Positions 25,999 through 33,036 of a stretch of 64,000 bases of DNA are shown here, one piece after another. The stretch is from assembly GCF_002210165.1 (NCBI RefSeq), contig NZ_AQQP01000002.1:124001-188000 (forward strand), in the 5' to 3' direction. Under the pieces are notes generated by a model that made no database searches, was not told the DNA's origin, and saw only the letters and a list, made by a program, of their open reading frames with translations. Within the stretch, counting starts at the first letter, position 1, and the number at the start of each line of letters is the position of its first letter. The stretch is from Phaeobacter sp. 22II1-1F12B (GTDB lineage: Bacteria > Pseudomonadota > Alphaproteobacteria > Rhodobacterales > Rhodobacteraceae). The position numbers and the translations under genes were made by a program.

Positions 25999-26016
25999 TG
26001 ATCTATTGATATAGCA
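25999..26016. promoter_or_regulatory. Predicted GntR-family operator, copy D
   Basis: TGATCTATTGATATAGCA, 40 bases upstream of the nitrilase start and 91 bases downstream of the gntR 2 stop. It shares the core TATTGATAT and the outer TG/CA of the other copies and is the most diverged in its left half. Confidence 0.62.
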
Positions 26017-26106
26017 ATACGCAAAGATGCCCGAAGGTAAACCCCGCGATGGAGGGAACGCGATCAACTGGCGTTGATTGCCTGCCGTTTCATCAGTCCG
26101 GGGCGA

Positions 26107-26877
26107 TCAGTTTTCGGTGGTCGACCACGTGTTCGCGCCATTCTCGCCCGCGGCGTCAAGCGTCATCTGGTATTGATACCGATCCGTGCGGTAGAGAATC
26201 TTGAGGAATTCCACGCCCCGGCCGCTGTCATCGCGGATGACCCTGTCGATGGCGAGCAGAGGCGTCCCCACGACCACATCGAGCGCGGCGCCGGTCTGCG
26301 GATCGGCAAGAGCCGCCGAAAAGCTTTGTTCGGCGCTGCCGACATTGATACCGGCGCGTTTCAACAGGTCCATGATTGGGTGTTTGCCCATGTCATCCGC
26401 ATCGAACTGGCTGCCGATGTCATCCGGCAGGAAGGATGTGAGATGGGAAAACGGCTCGCCCTTGTAGCTGCGCACGCGTACGGCACGCTGCACCCGCGCA
26501 TCGGCATCCAGATCCAGCGCCGCCTGCACATCGGGAGATGGCGCCGTGAACCCGAATTCCAGAACCTTGACCTGTGTGCGACTGCCCATGTCGTTGAGGC
26601 TTTGCAGCAGCGACCCGATGCCCGCATTCACGGGGCGGCTTAGGGCGCTGCCTACCACGCGGGTTCCTGCGCCGCGACGTCTTTCGACAAGACCCGCCTG
26701 CGCCAGATCATTGATCGCGCGGGCGACGGTAATGCGGGAGACATTAAATTCCCGCGCAAGGTCCTGTTCGGACGGAATCCGACCGTCGGGACCGTAATAG
26801 CCCGCCTCGATGCGCTGCCGGAGCACCAGCGTGATCTGGTGGTAGAGCGGCGTGACGATATCCTGTGTCGGTGTCAT
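26107..26877 (-). CDS. GntR/HutC-type transcriptional regulator 2
   Basis: 256 residues, a close paralogue of the regulator at 16220: the HTH helix FNVSRITVARAINDLAQAGLVERRRGAGTRV differs at one residue, and the UTRA domain (QRAVRVRSYKGEPFSHLTSFLPDD, LLAIDRVIRDDSGRGVEFLKILYRTDRYQY) is equally close. Near-identical recognition helices mean both should bind the same operators, so the pair may compete, form heterodimers or respond to different ligands at shared sites. It lies at the upstream end of the block and is transcribed toward the nitrilase. A perfect palindrome, TGTCATATGACA, overlaps its start codon and may serve autoregulation. Confidence 0.92.
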   Translation of the reverse strand: MTPTQDIVTPLYHQITLVLRQRIEAGYYGPDGRIPSEQDLAREFNVSRITVARAINDLAQAGLVERRRGAGTRVVGSALSRPVNAGIGSLLQSLNDMGSRTQVKVLEFGFTAPSPDVQAALDLDADARVQRAVRVRSYKGEPFSHLTSFLPDDIGSQFDADDMGKHPIMDLLKRAGINVGSAEQSFSAALADPQTGAALDVVVGTPLLAIDRVIRDDSGRGVEFLKILYRTDRYQYQMTLDAAGENGANTWSTTEN

Positions 26878-26883
26878 ATGACA
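26872..26883. promoter_or_regulatory. Perfect palindrome at the gntR 2 start codon
   Basis: TGTCATATGACA is perfectly symmetrical and contains the ATG of gntR 2. It consists of the half-site TGTCAT also present in the operators at 21348 and 15507, but with the central six bases removed. It could be an autoregulatory site or a chance result of the start codon context. Confidence 0.3.
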
Positions 26884-27210
26884 TTCCCTGCTGCGGATGC
26901 ATCATTTTCGCCCGTTGAGCGGATGACGCAACCCCGGAGAGAATATTTCATTGCCGCTGTGCCGCATGGGTCGAAATCCGGACAGATAGGCGTCGCGGGA
27001 AGTTCACTTACGATTAGGTCGTGCACGCCCGTTAAGCAGATCGGATCGTATTTCAATAGCCGCTCACGAGAAAATTTACGTTTTATAGTAAACGCTTGGG
27101 AAAAATTATGTGAACTGAAAAAGTGAAACTTTCTCTGCCAGAAGCGGTTCTTTCCCTGCCAGCGGCGCTGATGCAGCGCACGTTGCGAAACGAAATGAAA
27201 GGATATGAAA
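26884..27210. other. Intergenic region between gntR 2 and small secreted protein
   Basis: About 330 bases with divergent promoters. The right part (27050-27120) is AT-rich and likely holds the promoter of the small secreted protein. No RNA gene, repeat or supported reading frame was seen. Confidence 0.5.
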
Positions 27211-27510
27211 ATGAAACCGAATCTGAAAATCGCCGCTCTCGCAGGTATCACTGCAATCGCAGCATCGACCGGTATCGCACAGGCAGATGCTATTGCAGAA
27301 CACTCGCGCTATAACTCCGGTGACCCGTCCGCAGCCGCCCAAGGCACCACGTCTTATGACAATGACAACGCGACCCGGAACACCGTAGAAGATGCGACCC
27401 GCGTTCAGGTTCCCGAATCCGAGCAGCCGTTCCGCCGTGGCCTTGACCAGACCGACTCGGCTCTTGAGATCGACACCAACCCGAACCCCGTGGAATACGG
27501 CCCCCGTTAA
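27211..27510 (+). CDS. Small secreted protein of unknown function
   Basis: 99 residues. The ATG at 27211 has AAAGGA 7 bases upstream; an in-frame ATG two codons earlier is too close to it. The N-terminus is a classical signal peptide, MKPNLKIAALAGITAIAASTGIAQA, with probable cleavage after AQA at about residue 25. The mature 74 residues are polar and rich in Asp, Asn, Thr, Ser and Pro, without Cys and with little predicted order (TTSYDNDNATRNTVEDATRVQ, then ESEQPFRRGLDQTD). It is followed by a clear terminator, so it is an independent monocistronic unit. I recognise no domain. Confidence 0.75.
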   Translation: MKPNLKIAALAGITAIAASTGIAQADAIAEHSRYNSGDPSAAAQGTTSYDNDNATRNTVEDATRVQVPESEQPFRRGLDQTDSALEIDTNPNPVEYGPR

Positions 27511-27530
27511 TCGCGGACCCTTCCAATGGC

Positions 27531-27560
27531 ATGCACATAGCCCTCACGGGCTGTGTGCAT
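27531..27560 (+). terminator. Rho-independent terminator
   Basis: A 13-bp stem ATGCACATAGCCC/GGGCTGTGTGCAT, with one A:G mismatch and the loop TCAC, is followed by AATTTTTTC on the plus strand. It ends the small secreted protein transcript and lies between two convergent genes. Confidence 0.85.
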
Positions 27561-27567
27561 AATTTTT

Positions 27568-28665
27568 TCAGTTGTTGAAAAGGAAGTGCAGGACGTCGCC
27601 GTCCTTGACGGTATACCCCTTGCCTTCCGCGCGCATCTTGCCCGCTTCCTTGGCGGGCTGTTCGCCTCCGAGCGCGACGAAATCGTCATAGGCGATGGTC
27701 TCGGCCCGGATGAAACCCTTCTCAAAGTCCCCGTGGATCACACCGGCAGCCTGCGGCGCCATGGTGCCCTTGCGGATCGTCCAGGCGCGCGCCTCTTTCG
27801 GACCGACGGTGAAGTACGTCTCGAGATGCAGGAGTTCGTAGCCCGCGCGGATCAGGCGGTCGAGCCCGGCCTCTTCGAGTCCCATCTCTTCGAGGAACAT
27901 CTGCGCTTCCTCGTCTTCAAGCTGGCTGATCTCTTCCTCGATCCGCGCCGAGATAACCACGTGCGAATTGCCCTGTGCCGCCGCCATTTCGGCAACGCGG
28001 GCGGAGTGTTCGTTGCCTTCTGCGGCTTCTTCTTCGGAGACGTTACAGACGTAAAGCACCGGTTTGGTCGTCAGAAGTTGCAGCATTTTCCATGCCTTGG
28101 CGTCTTCTTCGTCGACCGCGACGGTGCGCGCGGGCTTACCTTCTTCAAGTGCGGCCTTCGCGGCCTCCATCAGGCGCTGCTGCTGGACGGCTTCCTTGTC
28201 GCCGCCGCGCACCTTGCGCACGATGTTCTGCAACCGCTTTTCGATGGACTCGAGATCGGCAAGCATCAGTTCGGTTTCGATGGTTTCGGCATCGGCGACC
28301 GGATCGACACGGCCTTCGACATGGGTCACGTCGCCATCTTCGAAACAACGCAGCACATGTGCGATGGCGTCGGTTTCGCGGATATTCGCGAGGAACTGGT
28401 TGCCGAGACCTTCGCCTTTGGACGCGCCTTTCACCAGACCGGCGATGTCAACAAAGGTCATCCGCGTCGGGATGATCGATTTCGACTTGGCGATATCCGC
28501 GAGCTTGTCGAGCCGCGCATCCGGTACGGCGACCTCGCCCACGTTCGGCTCGATCGTGCAAAACGGGAAGTTCGCCGCCTGCGCCGCCGCCGTCCGCGTC
28601 AGCGCATTGAACAACGTGGATTTGCCGACATTCGGCAATCCGACGATACCCATCTTGAATCCCAT
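27568..28665 (-). CDS. ychF: Ribosome-binding ATPase YchF/OLA1
   Basis: 365 residues, the normal YchF length. The P-loop is [15 protein letters not shown] (about 9-23), switch [19 protein letters not shown] (about 70-86), and the C-terminal TGS domain ends in the conserved [18 protein letters not shown]. YchF hydrolyses ATP in preference to GTP, binds ribosomes and influences translation initiation and oxidative stress response. It is transcribed alone, convergent with the small secreted protein. The start MGFKMGIVG is the family start. Confidence 0.97.
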   Translation of the reverse strand: MGFKMGIVGLPNVGKSTLFNALTRTAAAQAANFPFCTIEPNVGEVAVPDARLDKLADIAKSKSIIPTRMTFVDIAGLVKGASKGEGLGNQFLANIRETDAIAHVLRCFEDGDVTHVEGRVDPVADAETIETELMLADLESIEKRLQNIVRKVRGGDKEAVQQQRLMEAAKAALEEGKPARTVAVDEEDAKAWKMLQLLTTKPVLYVCNVSEEEAAEGNEHSARVAEMAAAQGNSHVVISARIEEEISQLEDEEAQMFLEEMGLEEAGLDRLIRAGYELLHLETYFTVGPKEARAWTIRKGTMAPQAAGVIHGDFEKGFIRAETIAYDDFVALGGEQPAKEAGKMRAEGKGYTVKDGDVLHFLFNN

Positions 28666-28745
28666 TGACGTTCTCCTGTCAGCTTTGCGCCGCTTCTAGC
28701 AGCCCAAGCCGCAAGCGCAAGCAGGGCTGCGCGAAAGACCGGATT

Positions 28746-28759
28746 GAACCAATCGGTTC
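28746..28759. promoter_or_regulatory. Inverted repeat upstream of pagL-like gene
   Basis: GAACCAATCGGTTC, two 5-bp arms around AATC, lies 93 bases before the PagL-like start in the divergent gap with ychF and is followed within 20 bases by another palindrome, CGTTAACG. It may be a repressor site. Its function is not established. Confidence 0.3.
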
Positions 28760-28852
28760 GTTGTCGCGTTAACGTTCTGGAAGCGCCGGTGATAGCCGTC
28801 AGATGCCAGATCGGGGCTCTTTCACCGCAACACTCAAATTGAAGTCAAGAAA

Positions 28853-29353
28853 ATGAAGACAGTTCTACGAGTATCCGGCCTTGTTCTGCCGGCCATGATC
28901 CTTTTTGCCCCTTCGGCGAGCGCCCAGTCAGTCACGTTCGGCCTTGGTTATTCCGATTTCAACAATGAGATCTCAAGAGATACCGCGACGGTCGATCTGG
29001 AATACCACCATATCCCCTTCTACGAAGGTGATGTTGCCAGCTATTCATGGGGCGGCGCGGCCCGGATCACGGGTGCGGGCGATTTCTTTGTTGGCGCGGG
29101 TATCGTTGCCAACTGGTCGCTGGCAAACGACTGGTTCATCGAAGGCAGCCTGATGCCGGGGTATTATGACGAGGATATGCCGGTGAACCAGCTTGGCGGG
29201 CATTTCTTTTTCCGCTCGCTCATCGGTGTTGGCAAACGGTTCGAGTCTGGCAACAGCCTGTCGCTTGGCCTTTCGCATATCTCGAACGCGTCGATCCGCG
29301 AATTCAACCCCGGTGTGAATACGCTTAGCCTGCGCTACACGGTGGCATTCTGA
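28853..29353 (+). CDS. PagL-like lipid A deacylase / acyloxyacyl hydrolase family protein
   Basis: 166 residues with a signal peptide cleaved near SASAQ (residue 25) and a chain of about eight amphipathic beta strands ending in Phe (RYTVAF), as expected for an outer-membrane barrel. The PagL active-site motif HISNASIREFNPGVN is at 142-156: His142 and Ser144 match the catalytic H-x-S. The third triad residue, Glu140 in the Pseudomonas enzyme, falls on Asn156 here. The substitution makes activity uncertain, although related NPGxN versions occur in the wider family. If active, it removes the 3-O-acyl chain from lipid A. Confidence 0.82.
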   Translation: MKTVLRVSGLVLPAMILFAPSASAQSVTFGLGYSDFNNEISRDTATVDLEYHHIPFYEGDVASYSWGGAARITGAGDFFVGAGIVANWSLANDWFIEGSLMPGYYDEDMPVNQLGGHFFFRSLIGVGKRFESGNSLSLGLSHISNASIREFNPGVNTLSLRYTVAF

Positions 29354-29438
29354 CGAGACCGCGCGGCGCGTGGACATGGTGCATTGATTTCCCCGGGTAG
29401 TTTTGGCATGGCAGACCGACAGATAGAGGAATGCGCCC

Positions 29439-30230
29439 ATGACCCGTATCGACGCCAAATTCGCCACGCTCCGCGACGCGGGGAAAAAAGCATTCGTGGC
29501 CTATGTAATGGCGGGCGATCCGGACTTTGAAACCTCGCTGGAGATCGTGAAGGGTTTGCCGGGTGCTGGCGTAGACATCATCGAGCTGGGCCTGCCTTTT
29601 ACCGACCCGATGGCGGACGGCCCGACGATCCAGCTTGCCGGGCAGCGCGCCCTTGAAGGCGGCATGACGCTAAACCGCACGCTGGAGCTTGCCCGGAAGT
29701 TCCGGGAAGGTGATGACGCGACCCCGATCGTGATGATGGGCTATTACAACCCGATCTATTCGCGCGGGGTGAGCACTTTTCTCGAACAGGCCAAAGAGGC
29801 CGGGATCGACGGGCTGATCATCGTGGACCTGCCGCCCGAGGAAGATGACGAACTGTGCCTGCCCGCGCAGAAGGCCGGTCTGAACTTTATCCGGCTGGCC
29901 ACGCCGACCACCGATGACAATCGTCTGCCCAAGGTGCTCGAGAATACCTCGGGCTTTGTCTATTACGTGTCGATCACCGGGATCACCGGCTCGGCCGAGG
30001 CGCAGTCGGCCGATGTCGGACCCGAAGTCGCACGGATCAAGGCGGGGACCGATCTGCCGGTCATCGTGGGTTTCGGGATCAAGACGCCGGAACAGTCACG
30101 CGCGATTGCCGAAGTGGCCGATGGCTCGGTCGTGGGATCGGCCATTGTCGACCAGATCGAAAAGGGCAAGCCCGTTAACGAAGTGCTGGCTTTTGTTAAG
30201 TCCTTGGCCGACGGAGCCCATTCGGCCTGA
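29439..30230 (+). CDS. trpA: Tryptophan synthase alpha chain
   Basis: 263 residues. The catalytic Glu lies in [21 protein letters not shown] (about 45-65) and the Asp in [13 protein letters not shown] (about 125-137). The phosphate loop reads [10 protein letters not shown]. It cleaves indole-3-glycerol phosphate to indole and glyceraldehyde 3-phosphate and works as an alpha2-beta2 complex with TrpB. The trpB gene lies about 8 kb away on the opposite strand next to trpF, so the complex subunits are not co-transcribed. Confidence 0.97.
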   Translation: MTRIDAKFATLRDAGKKAFVAYVMAGDPDFETSLEIVKGLPGAGVDIIELGLPFTDPMADGPTIQLAGQRALEGGMTLNRTLELARKFREGDDATPIVMMGYYNPIYSRGVSTFLEQAKEAGIDGLIIVDLPPEEDDELCLPAQKAGLNFIRLATPTTDDNRLPKVLENTSGFVYYVSITGITGSAEAQSADVGPEVARIKAGTDLPVIVGFGIKTPEQSRAIAEVADGSVVGSAIVDQIEKGKPVNEVLAFVKSLADGAHSA

Positions 30231-30325
30231 ATATTGCCCTGAAATTACCCGTTTAGGGTCAACGGTAGGCCATTCAGCACCGGCATTGTCGCGGAAACTT
30301 GCACAGTTTCCGGATCGGAATGCCC

Positions 30326-30673
30326 ATGTTCAAAGTTGCCTGGCTTATCGGACTGCTGACCCTTGCGGGGCTTGCCCCGGCTTCGGCCCAGACCCGCGCC
30401 TATTACGGGGAAGAGGCGCAGGCCCTGCAATGCGCGGCCTATTTTTCCTATACATCGCTGGTTCTTGAGCGGCGCGGGCTGATCACGCAGCGCCGCGCGC
30501 AGGAAGGCGCGTTGCAGGCCACCGCGATCCTTGGGCGGCACGTGAGCGGCACCTATTCGCAAAAGCGCAAAGCCTTTGTCGCCGTGCTGTCGCAATTGCC
30601 GCGCGCCGAGGGCGACCTGATCGAGGAATCGATCCGATACTATAACTGGTGCAGCGAGCGGTTTCTGGGCTGA
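30326..30673 (+). CDS. Small periplasmic protein of unknown function
   Basis: 115 residues from the ATG at 30326, with GGA 6 bases upstream; ATG at 30320 is an alternative. Signal peptide MFKVAWLIGLLTLAGLAPASAQ with cleavage near residue 22. The mature part is helical with two Cys (LQCAAYF and YNWCSERF), which could form a disulphide joining the ends. Similar small proteins are common in Rhodobacterales without assigned function. It lies after trpA with a gap of 95 bases and converges on the MaoC gene with 3 bases between the stops. Confidence 0.75.
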   Translation: MFKVAWLIGLLTLAGLAPASAQTRAYYGEEAQALQCAAYFSYTSLVLERRGLITQRRAQEGALQATAILGRHVSGTYSQKRKAFVAVLSQLPRAEGDLIEESIRYYNWCSERFLG

Positions 30674-30676
30674 CCC

Positions 30677-31114
30677 CTAGCCGCGCCGCTTTAGCATATG
30701 GGTCGAATGATAGGACGAGACCAGATCGTCGTTCTGGTTTAGAATATTGTACTGCACGTCGACGAACCCCCGGTCGGGCTTTGACTTGGACGCTTTCGAC
30801 GCGGTGACCTCGGCCTCGACCCGCAGAGTATCGCCCGCGTAGAGGGGTTTGATCCAGCGCACTTCGGACATGCCGGGCGAGCCCATCGAGCTTTCGGACC
30901 AGTCGCTTGCCTCGAGCGTGAGGTTGAAAGCCGTCAGGATCGTGTGGAAACCGCTGGCGATCAGACCGCCATAGACCGATTTCTTTGCAGCCTCTTCGTC
31001 GACATGGAACGGCTGGTTGTCCCATTGTTTCGCAAACTCGATGATTGCCTCGGCCGTGAGCGTTTTCGAGCCGGTGGTATAGCGTTTGCCCAGCGGCATG
31101 TCGTCGAAGAACAT
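30677..31114 (-). CDS. MaoC-like (R)-specific hydratase
   Basis: 145 residues forming a single hotdog domain. The catalytic Asp and His of the hydratase 2 motif are in DNQPFHVDEEAAKKSVYGGLIASGFHT, the D-x4-H pattern at about residues 32-37. The family hydrates trans-2-enoyl-CoA to (R)-3-hydroxyacyl-CoA. The conserved C-terminal half reads VRWIKPLYAGDTLRVEAEV. The substrate is unknown, and no PHA or fatty-acid genes are adjacent. Confidence 0.9.
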   Translation of the reverse strand: MFFDDMPLGKRYTTGSKTLTAEAIIEFAKQWDNQPFHVDEEAAKKSVYGGLIASGFHTILTAFNLTLEASDWSESSMGSPGMSEVRWIKPLYAGDTLRVEAEVTASKASKSKPDRGFVDVQYNILNQNDDLVSSYHSTHMLKRRG

Positions 31115-31244
31115 CTGACTCTCCTGCTTCCTGTTCCGTGCGACTATGGCGCAGCGCGCAACATTCGGCCAGTTCGTTTGGCCGCTTGAGTAAGCCCCGG
31201 TGCGTTGATACTGATCTCAGGTGTTTAGCAGGGAGGGCATCGCA

Positions 31245-32411
31245 ATGCCGGTCATCACGAATATTCAGGATCTGAAACGGATCTATGAACGCCGGGTTCC
31301 GCGGATGTTCTTTGACTATACCGAAAGCGGCAGCTGGACCGAGCAGACTTTCCGCGAGAACACGTCGGACTTTGAAAAGATCCGGCTACGTCAGAAAGTG
31401 GCCGTGGACATGTCGAACCGGACGACGGCGGGCACGATGATCGGTCAGAAGGTCACCATGCCGGTTTCGCTGGCCCCGGTCGGGCTGACGGGCATGCAGA
31501 ACGCCGATGGTGAGATGAAGGCCGCCCGGGCGGCGCAGAAATTCGGCGTACCCTACACCCTGTCGACCATGTCGATCAATTCGATCGAAGACGTGGCCGA
31601 GCATATCTCGGGGCCGTTCTGGTTCCAGCTTTATACGATGAAAGACACGGATTACACCTCGCGGCTGATCCAGCGGGCCAAGGATGCGGGCTGTTCCGCA
31701 CTGGTCATAACGCTCGACCTGCAATTGCTGGGTCAGCGCCACAAGGATCTCAAGAACGGGCTTTCCGCCCCGCCAAAGCTGACACCCAAGACGATTGCCA
31801 ACCTTGCCACGAAATGGGCATGGGGCATCGAGATGCTGAGCGCCAAGCGGCGGTCTTTCGGCAATATCGTGGGCCACGTGGAAGGCATCGACGATCCGGC
31901 CTCGCTGGGGGCGTGGACCTCGGAGCAGTTCGACCTGACGCTGGACTGGGACAAGATCGGCAAGCTGATGGAGCAATGGGGTGGCAAGGTCATCCTCAAG
32001 GGTATTCTTGACCCTGAAGATGCCAAAATGGCGGTCAAACTGGGGGCCGATGCCATCGTGGTGTCGAACCACGGCGGGCGGCAGCTTGACGGTGCGCTGA
32101 GTTCGATCCGGATGTTGACACCGATCCTTGATGCGGTCGGCGGCGATATCGAGGTGATCCTCGACAGCGGCATCCGGTCAGGTCAGGACGTGCTCAAGGC
32201 GTTGGCCATGGGGGCGAATGGCACGATGATCGGGCGGTCGTATATCTACGGCCTTGGCGCCATGGGGCAAAAGGGTGTGACCACCGCGCTTGAGATCATC
32301 CGCAAGGAGCTGGACATGACCATGGCGCTGTGCGGTGAAACCAATGTCGCCAACCTTGGTCGCCATAACCTGTTGGTGCCGGAAGGGTTCGAAGGGCGCT
32401 GGCAGGACTAG
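31245..32411 (+). CDS. lldD: FMN-dependent L-lactate dehydrogenase
   Basis: 388 residues from the ATG at 31245, preceded by GGGAGGG; an earlier GTG lacks a ribosome site. FMN and substrate motifs of the L-2-hydroxy-acid oxidase family are present: YTESGSWTEQTFREN, LAPVGLTGM, FWFQLY (Tyr ligand), and VSNHGGRQLDGA with catalytic His at about 275. It oxidises L-lactate to pyruvate and passes electrons to quinone. The lack of a long insertion in the flavin domain fits LldD, but mandelate or glycolate oxidising relatives cannot be excluded. The sulfotransferase-like gene follows after 4 bases. Confidence 0.88.
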   Translation: MPVITNIQDLKRIYERRVPRMFFDYTESGSWTEQTFRENTSDFEKIRLRQKVAVDMSNRTTAGTMIGQKVTMPVSLAPVGLTGMQNADGEMKAARAAQKFGVPYTLSTMSINSIEDVAEHISGPFWFQLYTMKDTDYTSRLIQRAKDAGCSALVITLDLQLLGQRHKDLKNGLSAPPKLTPKTIANLATKWAWGIEMLSAKRRSFGNIVGHVEGIDDPASLGAWTSEQFDLTLDWDKIGKLMEQWGGKVILKGILDPEDAKMAVKLGADAIVVSNHGGRQLDGALSSIRMLTPILDAVGGDIEVILDSGIRSGQDVLKALAMGANGTMIGRSYIYGLGAMGQKGVTTALEIIRKELDMTMALCGETNVANLGRHNLLVPEGFEGRWQD

Positions 32412-32415
32412 CCAA

Positions 32416-33036
32416 ATGCTGATCTTCTCGCCGCAGTCGCTGGCTTTCATCGCGGTTCCGAAAACCGGCACCACGGCGATCGAGATGGCGCTGAAGCCGA
32501 AGGCCGACATCATCTTTACCAAGCGGCGCAAGCATATCTCGGCGCAGCGGTTCCATGCGCGGATCGCACCGTTTCTCGAGACCGAGTTCGGCATGCGCCC
32601 GGACCGGTTCGCGGTGATCCGTGAGCCGGAGGAGCAGATCCGAAGCTGGTATCGCTATCGCGCGCGGCAGGCGAAAAAGGGCAGCGCATTCAGCACGGAG
32701 GGTATCAGCTTTGACCAGTTCGTGCGCGAGGTTCTCTCGGACGACCCGCCCGAATATGCGGGGATCGGCAGCCAGTTCGCGATGCTGACCTCGCTGAAGG
32801 GGCGCGTGTTGATTACCGATCTCTTTGCCCATGAAAAGCCGGTCGGGCTGTTGAACTTTCTGGCCGAGCGGTTCGGTGAACCGGTGCAACCGGGCGTCAA
32901 GAATGTCTCGCCCGAGGTACCGGCAGAGCTGGAAGAGACCACGCGGCGGAAACTGCGCGCGGCGCGGGCGGCCGAGTTCGACCTTTACGCGCAGGTCATG
33001 GATGCGGGCGGGCACCTGAAGAGCGCCCTGCCCTGA
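32416..33036 (+). CDS. Sulfotransferase-like protein
   Basis: 206 residues. The N-terminal FIAVPKTGTTAIEMAL (about 10-25) is the 5-prime-phosphosulfate-binding loop of PAPS-dependent sulfotransferases, with the PKTGTT signature, and FAVIREPEEQIRSWYRYR (about 62-79) is the 3-prime-phosphate-binding region with Arg and Ser. It would transfer sulfate from PAPS to a sugar, lipid or other acceptor. Shorter than typical 250-350-residue members, it resembles the small family of Rhodobacterales. It follows lldD by 4 bases and its end overlaps the convergent MFS gene by 41 bases. Confidence 0.8.
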   Translation: MLIFSPQSLAFIAVPKTGTTAIEMALKPKADIIFTKRRKHISAQRFHARIAPFLETEFGMRPDRFAVIREPEEQIRSWYRYRARQAKKGSAFSTEGISFDQFVREVLSDDPPEYAGIGSQFAMLTSLKGRVLITDLFAHEKPVGLLNFLAERFGEPVQPGVKNVSPEVPAELEETTRRKLRAARAAEFDLYAQVMDAGGHLKSALP

